Of a stretch of DNA of 10,073 nt, positions 1 through 5,733 are shown piece after piece. Position numbers and translations under genes: made by a program. This DNA is from CAYTAP01 sp964435775 (lineage in GTDB: Bacteria > Planctomycetota > Phycisphaerae > Tepidisphaerales > Tepidisphaeraceae). The notes beneath the pieces are model-generated. The model had not been told where the DNA came from. It worked only from the letters and a program-made list of their open reading frames with translations, and did no database searches. The stretch spans positions 1-10,073 of the forward strand of contig CAYTAP010000130.1 in NCBI GenBank assembly GCA_964435775.1. Direction: 5' to 3'. How positions within the stretch are numbered: the first letter of the stretch is position 1; each line of letters opens with the position of its first letter.

Positions 1-42
1 GATGCTTGGCGATCAATAGGAGACGCCTTCCACAAGGCAGCT

Positions 43-345
43 TTACCGTCCGATGTGAAAGGATGTATCGTGGAATGGCATTCCCCGCGTCGGCAAAAAC
101 CCGCGAGAAGTTTGCCGCAGGATCGGCAGGAAAACAACGAAGAAGATGATCAGGAACAGGATCAAGCCGATAACTCCCCATACCATCTGATAACTGACAT
201 ACCGATTGGCCGCCCGACCGAGCGAGTTATCCTCCCCATCCGCTTCATCAGTGGCGCGCGGCGGCCGCTCCACCCATTCCCCGCAATAGCGACACTTAAG
301 CGCATCGGAGGGGATATCCGCTTTGCAGTAGGGACATTGTTTCAT
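43..345 (-). CDS. Small zinc-ribbon protein with one membrane helix
   Basis: A 100-residue protein whose N-terminus carries two Cys-x2-Cys knuckles (C4/C7 as CPYC, C18/C21 as CRYC followed by GEW). This is the usual start of a short zinc ribbon that binds one zinc ion. An acidic linker (about residues 32-41) leads to one strongly hydrophobic helix at about 54-76, then a short basic tail. The layout predicts a membrane-anchored protein with the zinc ribbon probably in the cytoplasm. The start is supported by a purine-rich GGAGAGG about six bases upstream of the ATG, one of the better ribosome binding sites here. It is the last of the small minus-strand genes. Zinc-ribbon plus helix proteins are common in bacteria and mostly have no known role, so no function is assigned. 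Confidence 0.75.
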   Translation of the reverse strand: MKQCPYCKADIPSDALKCRYCGEWVERPPRATDEADGEDNSLGRAANRYVSYQMVWGVIGLILFLIIFFVVFLPILRQTSRGFLPTRGMPFHDTSFHIGR

Positions 346-362
346 AAATGACCTCTCCAGAC

Positions 363-383
363 GTAGGGACCGCCCTGCGGGCC
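363..383 (+). repeat. REP-like GTAG-headed hairpin, copy A
   Basis: A 21-base element that starts with GTAG and continues into an imperfect hairpin (GGxCCGC, then GCGGxCC). It matches copy B (415-435, opposite strand) at 18 of 21 positions, and the two face each other across 31 bases. A GTAG or GGAG head followed by a hairpin is the layout of REP elements mobilised by REP-associated tyrosine transposases. No such transposase is in the window. Confidence 0.45.
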
Positions 384-414
384 TTTATTGTAATGTATGA
401 CCAACTCGCGGAAT

Positions 415-435
415 GGTCCGCGGGGCGGACCCTAC
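415..435 (-). repeat. REP-like GTAG-headed hairpin, copy B
   Basis: Read on the minus strand this begins GTAG and forms a perfect 7-base stem, GGTCCGC / GCGGACC, around a 3-base loop. It is the inverted partner of copy A (18 of 21 identical). Together they make a larger imperfect palindrome between the zinc-ribbon gene and the gene ending at 484. A doublet of inverted hairpins is typical of REP pairs. It could also act as a transcript-end or mRNA-stabilising hairpin after the 484-708 gene; no T-run follows it. Confidence 0.45.
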
Positions 436-483
436 CAGATTTGCAATTTCATGGATTCTTCGGTTCACGTGCGGTATCACATC

Positions 484-708
484 CTACGCCGACTGACGAA
501 CATAAACCTGCCCGATCTTCGCCAGTTCCTCCATTTGTCCGGCCGACGCCTGGCGCTGGATGTCATCAAGCCAGCGCACGGTTGCCGGTTCTAGACACGG
601 CTCGCTCGGATCGGCGTCGGGAATAATCGCCTCCACCTCCACCCGTACGACGCAGGGTTCGGCGTGAATCCACCGCTGCACCTTGATTCGCTTGCCCTTA
701 ATTTTCAT
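484..708 (-). CDS. Small conserved-looking protein, partner of the DUF4258 gene
   Basis: A 74-residue soluble protein of unknown function. A basic start (KIKGKRIKV) leads into a predicted beta stretch (PCVVRVEVEAII), then a DADPSEPCLEPATVRWLDD segment and a helical tail ending in VYVRQSA. There is no signal peptide and no zinc knuckle. Its ATG lies three bases after the TGA of the DUF4258 gene, so the two are almost certainly cotranscribed and probably translationally coupled. DUF4258 proteins often sit next to a small partner gene in toxin-antitoxin-like pairs, which makes an antitoxin or accessory role possible. That role rests on gene order alone, and the usual CxxC antitoxin type is not what is seen here. 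No strong ribosome binding site is visible. Confidence 0.65.
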   Translation of the reverse strand: MKIKGKRIKVQRWIHAEPCVVRVEVEAIIPDADPSEPCLEPATVRWLDDIQRQASAGQMEELAKIGQVYVRQSA

Positions 709-711
709 AAG

Positions 712-993
712 TCACCCATCAAAAAAATGAACCGTCACCAATTTGGCCATGCGTTCGGTGGGGATCCATGCCCAAACCGCCTTAATGGGTGTGCCATCGG
801 CCAGTTGTTGCGCAATCTCAACTACGGGATTTGGAACATCGTTTGGCCGCTCTCGGATCATTATACCCTTCGACACACCATCGATCACCTGCCACACCAT
901 GACGGACCGTTCGCGCAATTGTTCATCGGCATGAAGACTGATCATCACGCGATCCTCGGCAACGGATTCACGAATTTTATGAAAGAGCTTCAT
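712..993 (-). CDS. DUF4258-family protein, possible toxin
   Basis: A 93-residue protein that fits the DUF4258 pattern. A helix contains SLHADEQLRERSV, in place of the family's 'S.HA..R...R.I' core. It is followed by a turn with 'G.MIRERPND', a segment centred on the central charged residues, and C-terminal beta strands (IKAVWAWIPTERMAKLVTVHFF). The family is compact and RelE/BrnT-like in outline and often appears in toxin-antitoxin-like gene pairs, but its biochemistry is largely unproven. The short gene directly downstream (484-708) follows after three bases. No clear Shine-Dalgarno precedes the ATG, which was kept because it gives a normal family length. The domain call is from pattern memory. 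The toxin role is an inference. Confidence 0.65.
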   Translation of the reverse strand: MKLFHKIRESVAEDRVMISLHADEQLRERSVMVWQVIDGVSKGIMIRERPNDVPNPVVEIAQQLADGTPIKAVWAWIPTERMAKLVTVHFFDG

Positions 994-1038
994 CGTGGAT
1001 GGGATGCTCGCAGAAGTGACCCTTGGCTCGCTTCAGTT

Positions 1039-1059
1039 GTAGGGCGGACACTGCCCACC
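1039..1059 (+). repeat. REP-like GTAG-headed hairpin, copy C
   Basis: Begins GTAGGGCGG and closes with CTGCCCACC, giving an imperfect hairpin (GGCGG against CCCACC, with a 4-base GGGC/GCCC core). It sits between the membrane-protein gene ending at 1067 and the DUF4258 start at 993. It shares the GTAGGG head and hairpin layout with copies A and B, though the stem differs. Confidence 0.4.
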
Positions 1060-1066
1060 CGACGAG

Positions 1067-1279
1067 CTATCGCTGCTCCAAATCGTTTAGGCGTTGTTCC
1101 ATTTTAGCAAAGCGCAGAACGACAAAAATGAACATGGAGAAGATCACATTGAGAATACCGCCCGCTTGCGCCGCGACATTATTCCCTTCGAAAACGAGCA
1201 AAATTACTCCGACATACAAGAGGGCAATCGCCAGCATGGCGTACACATATTGGATGTAGTGCGACGAATGTTTCGACAT
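1067..1279 (-). CDS. Small two-helix membrane protein
   Basis: A 70-residue protein when started at the internal ATG, which reads MSKHSSHYIQY. That start is preferred because AGGAG lies about six bases upstream. A longer reading starting at 1333 would translate a repeat-like hairpin (1299-1320) as protein and has no such site. Two hydrophobic helices are visible: about residues 9-29 (YVYAMLAIALLYVGVILLVF) and about 38-58 (GGILNVIFSMFIFVVL). A short basic-acidic tail (KMEQRLNDLEQR) could form a coiled coil. The protein should sit in the inner membrane with both ends on the same side. I do not recognise a family. It lies between the DUF2283 and DUF4258 genes on the same strand with spacers of 73 to 91 bases, so cotranscription is possible but not shown. 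Confidence 0.65.
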   Translation of the reverse strand: MSKHSSHYIQYVYAMLAIALLYVGVILLVFEGNNVAAQAGGILNVIFSMFIFVVLRFAKMEQRLNDLEQR

Positions 1280-1298
1280 GAGGTTCTCCTGTTCATTC

Positions 1299-1320
1299 AC
1301 AGGGCGGGTCTTGGCCCGCT
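1299..1320 (+). repeat. REP-like hairpin, diverged copy D
   Basis: A hairpin of GCGGG and CCCGC with a 6-base loop, preceded by ACAGGGCGG, which resembles the GTAGGGCGG head of copy C with two changes. It lies just upstream of the ribosome binding site of the membrane-protein gene. It would be in that gene's 5' leader if transcription comes from holB or the DUF2283 gene. Confidence 0.3.
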
Positions 1321-1370
1321 GACTTGATGCCATCGTACCCTCGCGATGGGCCGAGGCCTATCCTACGAAC

Positions 1371-1565
1371 TCACGCCACAGCAAATTCGACCGACTTGGG
1401 ATTTTCCGCCCGCTTGGAGGCGTCCAGTATTTCCAGACCCAGCAGATTGCCCGCCTCGTCATAGTCCAGAATCACGCCCGGTCTGGTTTCATCGCTTTCG
1501 GCCACCCGTCCGGGCTTGATCTCAATGGTCAGCGTGTCGGTGTGCTGGTCGTAGTTCATTTTCAT
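1371..1565 (-). CDS. DUF2283 family protein
   Basis: A 64-residue protein with the DUF2283 signature. It opens with MNYDQHTDTLTIEI in place of the usual 'Y....D.L.I...'. A polar stretch then leads to DETRPGVILDYDEAGNLLGLEILDAS, where 'G.ILDYDE.G...G.EIL.AS' is the family hallmark. The family is small, soluble and of unknown function. It is often found beside DUF4258 or other toxin-like genes, and here a DUF4258 gene lies two genes downstream. A second ATG two codons in is an equally possible start; a weak GAGAA lies about six bases before the first. No catalytic residues are evident. Confidence 0.75.
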   Translation of the reverse strand: MKMNYDQHTDTLTIEIKPGRVAESDETRPGVILDYDEAGNLLGLEILDASKRAENPKSVEFAVA

Positions 1566-1659
1566 GGCGTTCTCGTTCGCTTGTCTGAATGTTATGCCGC
1601 TCAGATTGGCGGGCGCAATGCTCCTCCGCTTGCTGTGTGCGCAGCTCCAGTCGTTCCAT
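1522..1659 (-). CDS. Doubtful 45-codon reading frame after holB
   Basis: An ATG four bases after the holB stop opens a 45-codon frame rich in Glu, Arg, Gln and His (starts MERLELRTQQAEEH). AGGA overlaps the holB stop and could serve as a ribosome binding site with a short spacer. The frame fills the otherwise empty 98-base gap and runs 44 bases into the DUF2283 gene in a different frame. The composition could suggest a coiled coil, or could be chance in a GC-rich genome. I do not recognise it. Confidence 0.15.
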   Translation of the reverse strand: MERLELRTQQAEEHCARQSERHNIQTSERERHENELRPAHRHADH

Positions 1660-1663
1660 CATC

Positions 1664-2698
1664 CTACGTCACAAACTCCCGTCGCAGCGTGACGGCAAGT
1701 TGCTGAAACGCCAGGGGGATGCTGACGTTGGAATCGAGATATCTTTGCGCGCGGGCGATGGAGTCGATGGCCGCGCAGAGGGATTCGAGGCGGGCTTCGT
1801 CGGTTTCATGACGAAGATGGCTGCGGAGGCGCTGGGCGGCGATGCCGAGGTAGATCGCCAGGCCGTCGCGGGTCGCCTGATCCTTGCTGCCCAACGGATC
1901 GCGGTCGAGTTGCTTTTCGGCATACGCTTCGGCCGACTGCTTGAACCATGCGGGGAGGTCGCCGGGCAGTCGGCCTTTGACCAGCGCATCGACCTGCGCG
2001 AGCAATTGATCGCCGTGGGAGATGACATCATCCTCAAGCCACTTGATCGCCAGTCCGAGCGAGCCGTCGACCAGCGCAACCGCCGACGCCGCCTGTTTGG
2101 GATCGATTCCACGCCGCTGAAGCGCCGAGAGAACTCGCTCATCCTCCAGCCGCCCGAAGCGAACCATCCGGCAGCGGCTGCGCACCGTCGGCAGGAGCGC
2201 ATCGGGTTGATCGGTCAATAGAATGATGAGCGTTCGGCTGATCGGTTCTTCAAGCGTTTTGAGAATCGCGTTCTGGGCGGCGGTGCTCATCGTCTCGGCC
2301 TGCTCGATGATGAAGACCTTGCCATGATTCATCGCAGCGGTGCGATTGGCCGGCTCGATGAACTCAGGACGGATGACGTTGATCGACAGATCAATCCCCT
2401 TGGATGTGCCGGTTTTGTCGTGATAGCGAATGAGGTCGCGGGTTATGACGTGATGATCCGGATGGCTGCCGGCGGCGAAGGCGCGGCAACTCTCGCACGT
2501 TCCGCAGGGTTTGATGCCTTGCGGCGTCGGGCACAGGAATAAGGCCGCGAGGGCCGCGGCGGTCGTCGCTTTGCCCACACCCACGGGGCCGGCGAAGATC
2601 AGACCGTGCGGAAGTCGATCCGCCTCATACGCCCGGCGAAGCGATGCAATCGCCTCATCCTGCCCGAAGATGTCATCAAGTGTTGAAAGGGAACTCAT
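1664..2698 (-). CDS. holB: DNA polymerase III subunit delta' (clamp loader)
   Basis: A 344-residue AAA+ clamp-loader subunit. Delta' works with delta and the DnaX subunits to open the beta sliding clamp and load it on primed DNA. Visible motifs: a start FGQDEAIASLRRA (box II-like), a Walker A-like GPVGVGKAT at 37-45, and a four-cysteine zinc module at C56, C65, C68 and C71. GSHPD follows at 77-81, then a degenerate Walker B, IIEQAETM, near 130-137. The helix QNAILKTLEEP is at 142-152, and the clamp-loader SRC motif at 174-176 supplies the arginine finger. The intact P-loop resembles the Bacillus-type delta', while the altered Walker B suggests no strong ATPase. The length is normal. Its ATG overlaps the tmk stop by four bases, and tmk-holB is a widespread gene pair, which confirms the assignment. 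Confidence 0.95.
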   Translation of the reverse strand: MSSLSTLDDIFGQDEAIASLRRAYEADRLPHGLIFAGPVGVGKATTAAALAALFLCPTPQGIKPCGTCESCRAFAAGSHPDHHVITRDLIRYHDKTGTSKGIDLSINVIRPEFIEPANRTAAMNHGKVFIIEQAETMSTAAQNAILKTLEEPISRTLIILLTDQPDALLPTVRSRCRMVRFGRLEDERVLSALQRRGIDPKQAASAVALVDGSLGLAIKWLEDDVISHGDQLLAQVDALVKGRLPGDLPAWFKQSAEAYAEKQLDRDPLGSKDQATRDGLAIYLGIAAQRLRSHLRHETDEARLESLCAAIDSIARAQRYLDSNVSIPLAFQQLAVTLRREFVT

Positions 2699-3342
2699 TG
2701 GGCTTGCGTTTGATCCGAAACCGGTAAAATTTCATTCACGGCCCGCCAGATGTCCGTCGCCACCACATCCCGATCGCGGTCGGCGTCGATCAGGCGGTAT
2801 CGCACGGGATCCCCGGCCGCCTGCGCGAGGTAATTGCGGCGCACCTGCTCATGATAGCTCATGGGGCGCTGTTCGATCCGATCCTTGGCGCGCCGCACGC
2901 GTTCGAAGCTGCGCTCGACGGGCATGTCCAGAAGCACGATCAAGTCCGGGCGGCGATGCCGGATCGCCACATCCGCGACGGCGTTGATGTCGCCCGTCGT
3001 CAGGCCGTCGCCGCCAAGTTGATACGCCAGCGTGCTGGAGACGAACCGGTCGCACAGCACGATCTTGCCTGCGCGCAGCGCCGGGAGGATCAGTTCCGCC
3101 ATCATCTGCGCGCGGGCGGCCATGTACAAAAGCATCTCGCAGCGCATCGCCATTTCCGCATGCGCCGGATCAAGCAGGATGGCGCGAATGCGCTCGCCGA
3201 TCCGCGTGGCGCCGGGGTCTCGCACCTGAACGACTTGGCGGTGCGCCTCCTCGATGCGACGGCGCAACAGCTCGATCTGGGTGCTTTTGCCGGCGCCCTC
3301 CGGACCATCGAACACGATGAACAGGCCTTGTTGATCTTCCAT
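2695..3342 (-). CDS. tmk: Thymidylate kinase (dTMP kinase)
   Basis: A 215-residue cytosolic enzyme that phosphorylates dTMP to dTDP with ATP for DNA synthesis. The P-loop is FDGPEGAGKST at 11-21. The dTMP-binding DPGATRIGERIR at 42-53 matches the family DPGGT/EPGGT motif, with Ala replacing the second Gly. The DR motif CDRFVSSTLAYQ is at 97-108. The lid segment has RAKDRIEQRPMSYHEQVRRNYL, in line with the family 'R...DR.E......FH..V...Y'. Length is typical. The stop overlaps the holB start as ATGA, so the two are translationally coupled. There is no Shine-Dalgarno; instead a 7-base-stem hairpin ends five bases upstream of the ATG, which could influence translation. Confidence 0.96.
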   Translation of the reverse strand: MEDQQGLFIVFDGPEGAGKSTQIELLRRRIEEAHRQVVQVRDPGATRIGERIRAILLDPAHAEMAMRCEMLLYMAARAQMMAELILPALRAGKIVLCDRFVSSTLAYQLGGDGLTTGDINAVADVAIRHRRPDLIVLLDMPVERSFERVRRAKDRIEQRPMSYHEQVRRNYLAQAAGDPVRYRLIDADRDRDVVATDIWRAVNEILPVSDQTQAQ

Positions 3343-3347
3343 AAGCG

Positions 3348-3368
3348 GGTGCGGCCAAATACCGCACC
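3348..3368 (-). promoter_or_regulatory. Inverted repeat in the tmk leader
   Basis: A perfect inverted repeat GGTGCGG / CCGCACC with a 7-base AT-rich loop, ending five bases before the tmk start codon. As RNA it would be a stable hairpin beside the initiation region. As DNA it could be an operator next to the possible -10 at 3373-3378. Only the repeat itself is seen; the role is inferred. Confidence 0.45.
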
Positions 3369-3372
3369 ACCC

Positions 3373-3378
3373 ATCATA
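3373..3378 (-). promoter_or_regulatory. Possible -10 box for tmk-holB
   Basis: TATGAT on the minus strand, five of six matches to the consensus -10, 30 bases upstream of the tmk ATG. No convincing -35 lies 17 bases further up (TTTTTG). It would place transcript initiation inside or beside the 3348-3368 repeat. Weak support. Confidence 0.3.
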
Positions 3379-3469
3379 ACCTCATGCGACCCCGCCAAAA
3401 ACAGGCGCGCTCCATCGGCGCATTGTCCCCGACGACATCAAAAAAAAGACGCGTGACGAAAAACACCGC

Positions 3470-3496
3470 TTGCACAACCATGCTGAAAGGTTTAAT
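3470..3496 (+). promoter_or_regulatory. Possible promoter for the oxidase genes
   Basis: TTGCAC (3470-3475) and TTTAAT (3491-3496) resemble -35 and -10 boxes, but the 15-base spacing is short, as is often true of activator-dependent promoters. It lies 144 bases before the subunit II start, with two palindromes in between (3512-3531, 3542-3555). Confidence 0.3.
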
Positions 3497-3511
3497 ACGG
3501 GCGTACGGACA

Positions 3512-3531
3512 ATTGGACATGAATATCCAAT
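3512..3531 (+). promoter_or_regulatory. 20-base palindrome, candidate operator
   Basis: ATTGGA and TCCAAT are perfect inverted arms. The inner bases also pair, apart from one outer mismatch and the central pair, so 16 of 20 positions are symmetric. It sits about 15 bases past a possible -10 in the divergent tmk/oxidase spacer. The size and symmetry fit a site for a dimeric regulator. It does not match the FNR/DNR (TTGAT-N4-ATCAA) pattern. Confidence 0.5.
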
Positions 3532-3541
3532 GGAGTCCCAA

Positions 3542-3555
3542 GGAACGAACGTTCC
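3542..3555 (+). promoter_or_regulatory. 14-base palindrome, candidate operator
   Basis: GGAACG-AA-CGTTCC is a perfect 6-base inverted repeat with a 2-base centre, eleven bases after the previous palindrome, or about 27 bases centre to centre. Two different palindromes side by side in one leader suggest regulatory sites for the oxidase genes, or an RNA structure in the 5' leader. The regulator is unknown. Confidence 0.45.
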
Positions 3556-3640
3556 ACCACGTACCACCGGCTGTGTCGCATTTCTCTCAAGCGATCCTCC
3601 AACTCGGTCTCTACGTCCTGGGATGGTGTCGTCACAATCG

Positions 3641-4171
3641 ATGAGTGATGCACTGAAACTATTGGTGTTGTTCGCGGTTCTGGCCGCGATCACAATTACG
3701 GTGTTCATCGTGATCGCACGCTCGACGCGCCGCGCGACCGATGATTTCGACGCGGTGGAGCATGGGATGCATCTCCTGCGCTACCGCTGGTTCATCGGGG
3801 CGCTCGTGGGATTGCTCGCGGTCTTTGTCGCCACAATTCCGTTTTTCCCCTACGAGCCGTTCGCCGAGGCGTTTTTACCGGCAAGGAAAGTGCCCGTCGC
3901 CGCGGCGCAGTTCCTGTTCATCATGCCGGATCATTTCCCGGTCAATGAAAGAATTGTATTTGAAGTGACTTCGCGCGATGTCAATCACGGCTTTGGCATC
4001 TACGATCCGGACGGACACCTGATCGCACAGGTTCAGGCGATGCCCGACTACATCAACTACCTGCCCGTCACGTTCCACAAGCCCGGCCATTACAAGGTGC
4101 TTTGCCTCGAATACTGCGGGGTCGGTCACCCCGTCATGGCCAAGGATTTCACCGTGGGGGATGAACCATGA
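3641..4171 (+). CDS. CuA-type heme-copper oxidase / NO reductase subunit II
   Basis: A 176-residue membrane protein with a cupredoxin domain that takes electrons from a periplasmic donor and passes them to subunit I. Two hydrophobic helices precede the domain: about residues 4-27 and 45-64. The CuA site is complete: H116 in SRDVNHGF, then C155-x3-C159-x3-H163-x2-M166 in CLEYCGVGHPVM, with E157 giving its backbone carbonyl. It resembles the short ba3-type subunit II more than the large aa3 type, though ba3 has one helix. The start at 3641 was chosen because the domain begins there. An upstream extension to 3470 would add a non-membrane, low-quality 57 residues across the candidate operators. 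There is no Shine-Dalgarno. Its stop overlaps the subunit I ATG by four bases (ATGA). Oxidase versus NO reductase depends on subunit I. Confidence 0.88.
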   Translation: MSDALKLLVLFAVLAAITITVFIVIARSTRRATDDFDAVEHGMHLLRYRWFIGALVGLLAVFVATIPFFPYEPFAEAFLPARKVPVAAAQFLFIMPDHFPVNERIVFEVTSRDVNHGFGIYDPDGHLIAQVQAMPDYINYLPVTFHKPGHYKVLCLEYCGVGHPVMAKDFTVGDEP

Positions 4172-5733
4172 GTTCGACCATCACCAGCAATCCGTTCACC
4201 CCGGCGGCCGGCGGTTCATCCGCCGACACCAGCCCTCCACCCGCGACAACCCCGCGCGCGGGACGCGGCGTGATGAAGCTCTATGTCATCTCCGGCCTGA
4301 TCATCGTCGCGATCATGATGCTCGTCGGTCTGACCATGCGCGCCGCGCAGGCGAACTGGGTGCCCAATCTCTCGATCGGCACGTTTTATGACCTCCTGAC
4401 CCTGCACGGCGCCGGAATGATCGTTGGAATGGCGGTCTGCGCCATGGGAACGATCTGGTATCTCATGCGCCGACATGTCCCGCTTAACGCGCCGCTCATG
4501 GTGCTCGCGTGGATCCTCACCATGCTCGGCGTCGTCGGCGTCATCATCTCGACGATCTTCGGGCACTTCGCGGGGCTGTACACGTTTCTGGCGCCGCTCC
4601 CTTTTCATGGCACCTGGCCAGGCTGGTCCACCGGCGTGTTTCTGATCAGCATGATGCTGGTCAACCTCGGCTGGATGATCTTCAGCCTGCAAATCCTCGG
4701 CTCGGTCATCCGCTTCAAGGGAGGCTTGCGCCAAGCCATCGCGTGGGATTACATCTGGCATCACAAGGAGTTCAAGGCCGCCGGGGGTAAGCCGCCGCCG
4801 CCGGAGGCGTTTCCCGCGCTGATGACGGGGATCGACGGATTGATCGCGGGCATGGTCGCCATGCTGCTGTGCGTGGCGCTGATCGTTCGCTGGATCGATG
4901 CCAGCGTGCTCATTGATCCGCTCTGGGCGAAAAACCTGACGTATTCCTGGGCCCACACCGTGGCCAACCTGATCATCTACATGCTGGCGGCGGCGATCTA
5001 CGTCGGCATGCCCTACGCGACCCGCCGCCCGTATCACACTTCAACCGTGCTCGTCATCGGATGGTGGGCCTCAACGGTCCTGACCATGACCAACTACTTC
5101 CATCACCTGTACATGGATTTCGCGCAACCGGGCATCCTCGCGTACGCCGGAGAGTTGTCGTCGTACATGTCGGCGATCCCGGTGACGGCGGTCACGGTCT
5201 TCAGCGCGTTCATCCTGGTCTGGCGATCGGGCATGCGATGGACGCTCGGCGCGATCTTCCTGTACACAGGGCTGATCGGGTGGGTGGTCGGCGGCATCGG
5301 CGCGGAAATCGACGCCAGCGCCCCGTTCAACGTTCACCTCCACAACACGCTGTGGGTTCCCGCCCACTTCCACACGTATCTGCTCGGCGGCTGTCTGCTG
5401 TTCGTCCTTGGATGGGTCTTTCTGCTCCTCGAATCCCGCAGCGCCCGGCGGACCTCCGGCTTCATGCGATGGTCGATCGGCATCCTCGTCTATGGCGGGA
5501 TGACCACCTTCCTGCTTGGATTTTACTTCGCCGGCGCGTTCGGCGTCCCACGTCGATACGCCATCGAACCCAACCCCGGCCCGCTCATCGCGAAAATCGC
5601 CACGGCGGGCGCTTCGATCATGATCGTCGGTTTCATTCTCGCCTTGTACGAAGCGGTGCAGTTGCGCCGTCACCGCAAGGCGGACTTGCCCCTTTGGCCG
5701 GAAGCGATTTCCCATGAACTCCAACACGCCTGA
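4168..5733 (+). CDS. Heme-copper oxidase subunit I, B-type-like without the active-site tyrosine; candidate sNOR
   Basis: A 521-residue integral membrane catalytic subunit with about 12 or more helices. All six metal ligands are present: low-spin heme H80 (TLHGAGM) and H402, high-spin heme H400 (WVPAHFH), and CuB H263, H312 and H313 (NYFHHLYMDFAQPG). As I recall the T. thermophilus ba3 subunit, the H263-to-H312 distance (49) and the H392-to-H400 distance (8) are the same. The helix after H263 aligns without gaps to the following Pro. At H+4, where oxygen reductases of types A and B have the crosslinked Tyr, this protein has Asn (HTVAN, N267). The C-type tyrosine six residues before the HH pair is also absent (Thr). 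A missing tyrosine with a CuA partner is reported for the sNOR (NorY) group of nitric oxide reductases. NorB-type glutamates near CuB are not seen. A Pro-rich N-terminal tail of about 35 residues precedes the first helix. sNOR is my leading reading; a diverged oxidase is the alternative. Confidence 0.85.
   Translation: MSSTITSNPFTPAAGGSSADTSPPPATTPRAGRGVMKLYVISGLIIVAIMMLVGLTMRAAQANWVPNLSIGTFYDLLTLHGAGMIVGMAVCAMGTIWYLMRRHVPLNAPLMVLAWILTMLGVVGVIISTIFGHFAGLYTFLAPLPFHGTWPGWSTGVFLISMMLVNLGWMIFSLQILGSVIRFKGGLRQAIAWDYIWHHKEFKAAGGKPPPPEAFPALMTGIDGLIAGMVAMLLCVALIVRWIDASVLIDPLWAKNLTYSWAHTVANLIIYMLAAAIYVGMPYATRRPYHTSTVLVIGWWASTVLTMTNYFHHLYMDFAQPGILAYAGELSSYMSAIPVTAVTVFSAFILVWRSGMRWTLGAIFLYTGLIGWVVGGIGAEIDASAPFNVHLHNTLWVPAHFHTYLLGGCLLFVLGWVFLLLESRSARRTSGFMRWSIGILVYGGMTTFLLGFYFAGAFGVPRRYAIEPNPGPLIAKIATAGASIMIVGFILALYEAVQLRRHRKADLPLWPEAISHELQHA

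Noticed and set aside
327..339. A further GTAGGG repeat copy inside the zinc-ribbon gene
   Set aside because: Only the GTAGGGAC head matches; no hairpin follows, and the bases encode the CPYC knuckle on the other strand.
3512..3531. FNR, DNR or NsrR site
   Set aside because: The arms ATTGGA/TCCAAT do not match TTGAT-N4-ATCAA or the longer NsrR pattern. It is listed only as a candidate operator of unknown regulator.
3470..3640. N-terminal extension of subunit II from the ATG at 3470
   Set aside because: The extra 57 residues have no signal peptide, helix or family similarity, and they would translate through two palindromes. The ATG at 3641 places the first membrane helix at the N-terminus as expected.
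3384..3644. 86-codon plus-strand frame in the divergent spacer
   Set aside because: It has no domain, no ribosome binding site and an ordinary composition, and it covers the candidate promoter and palindromes. Treated as noncoding.
4216..5037. Long minus-strand open frame (273 codons) opposite subunit I
   Set aside because: It is the antisense shadow of the oxidase gene, dominated by D, R, H and Q with no domain pattern. Long antisense frames are expected in GC-rich genes.
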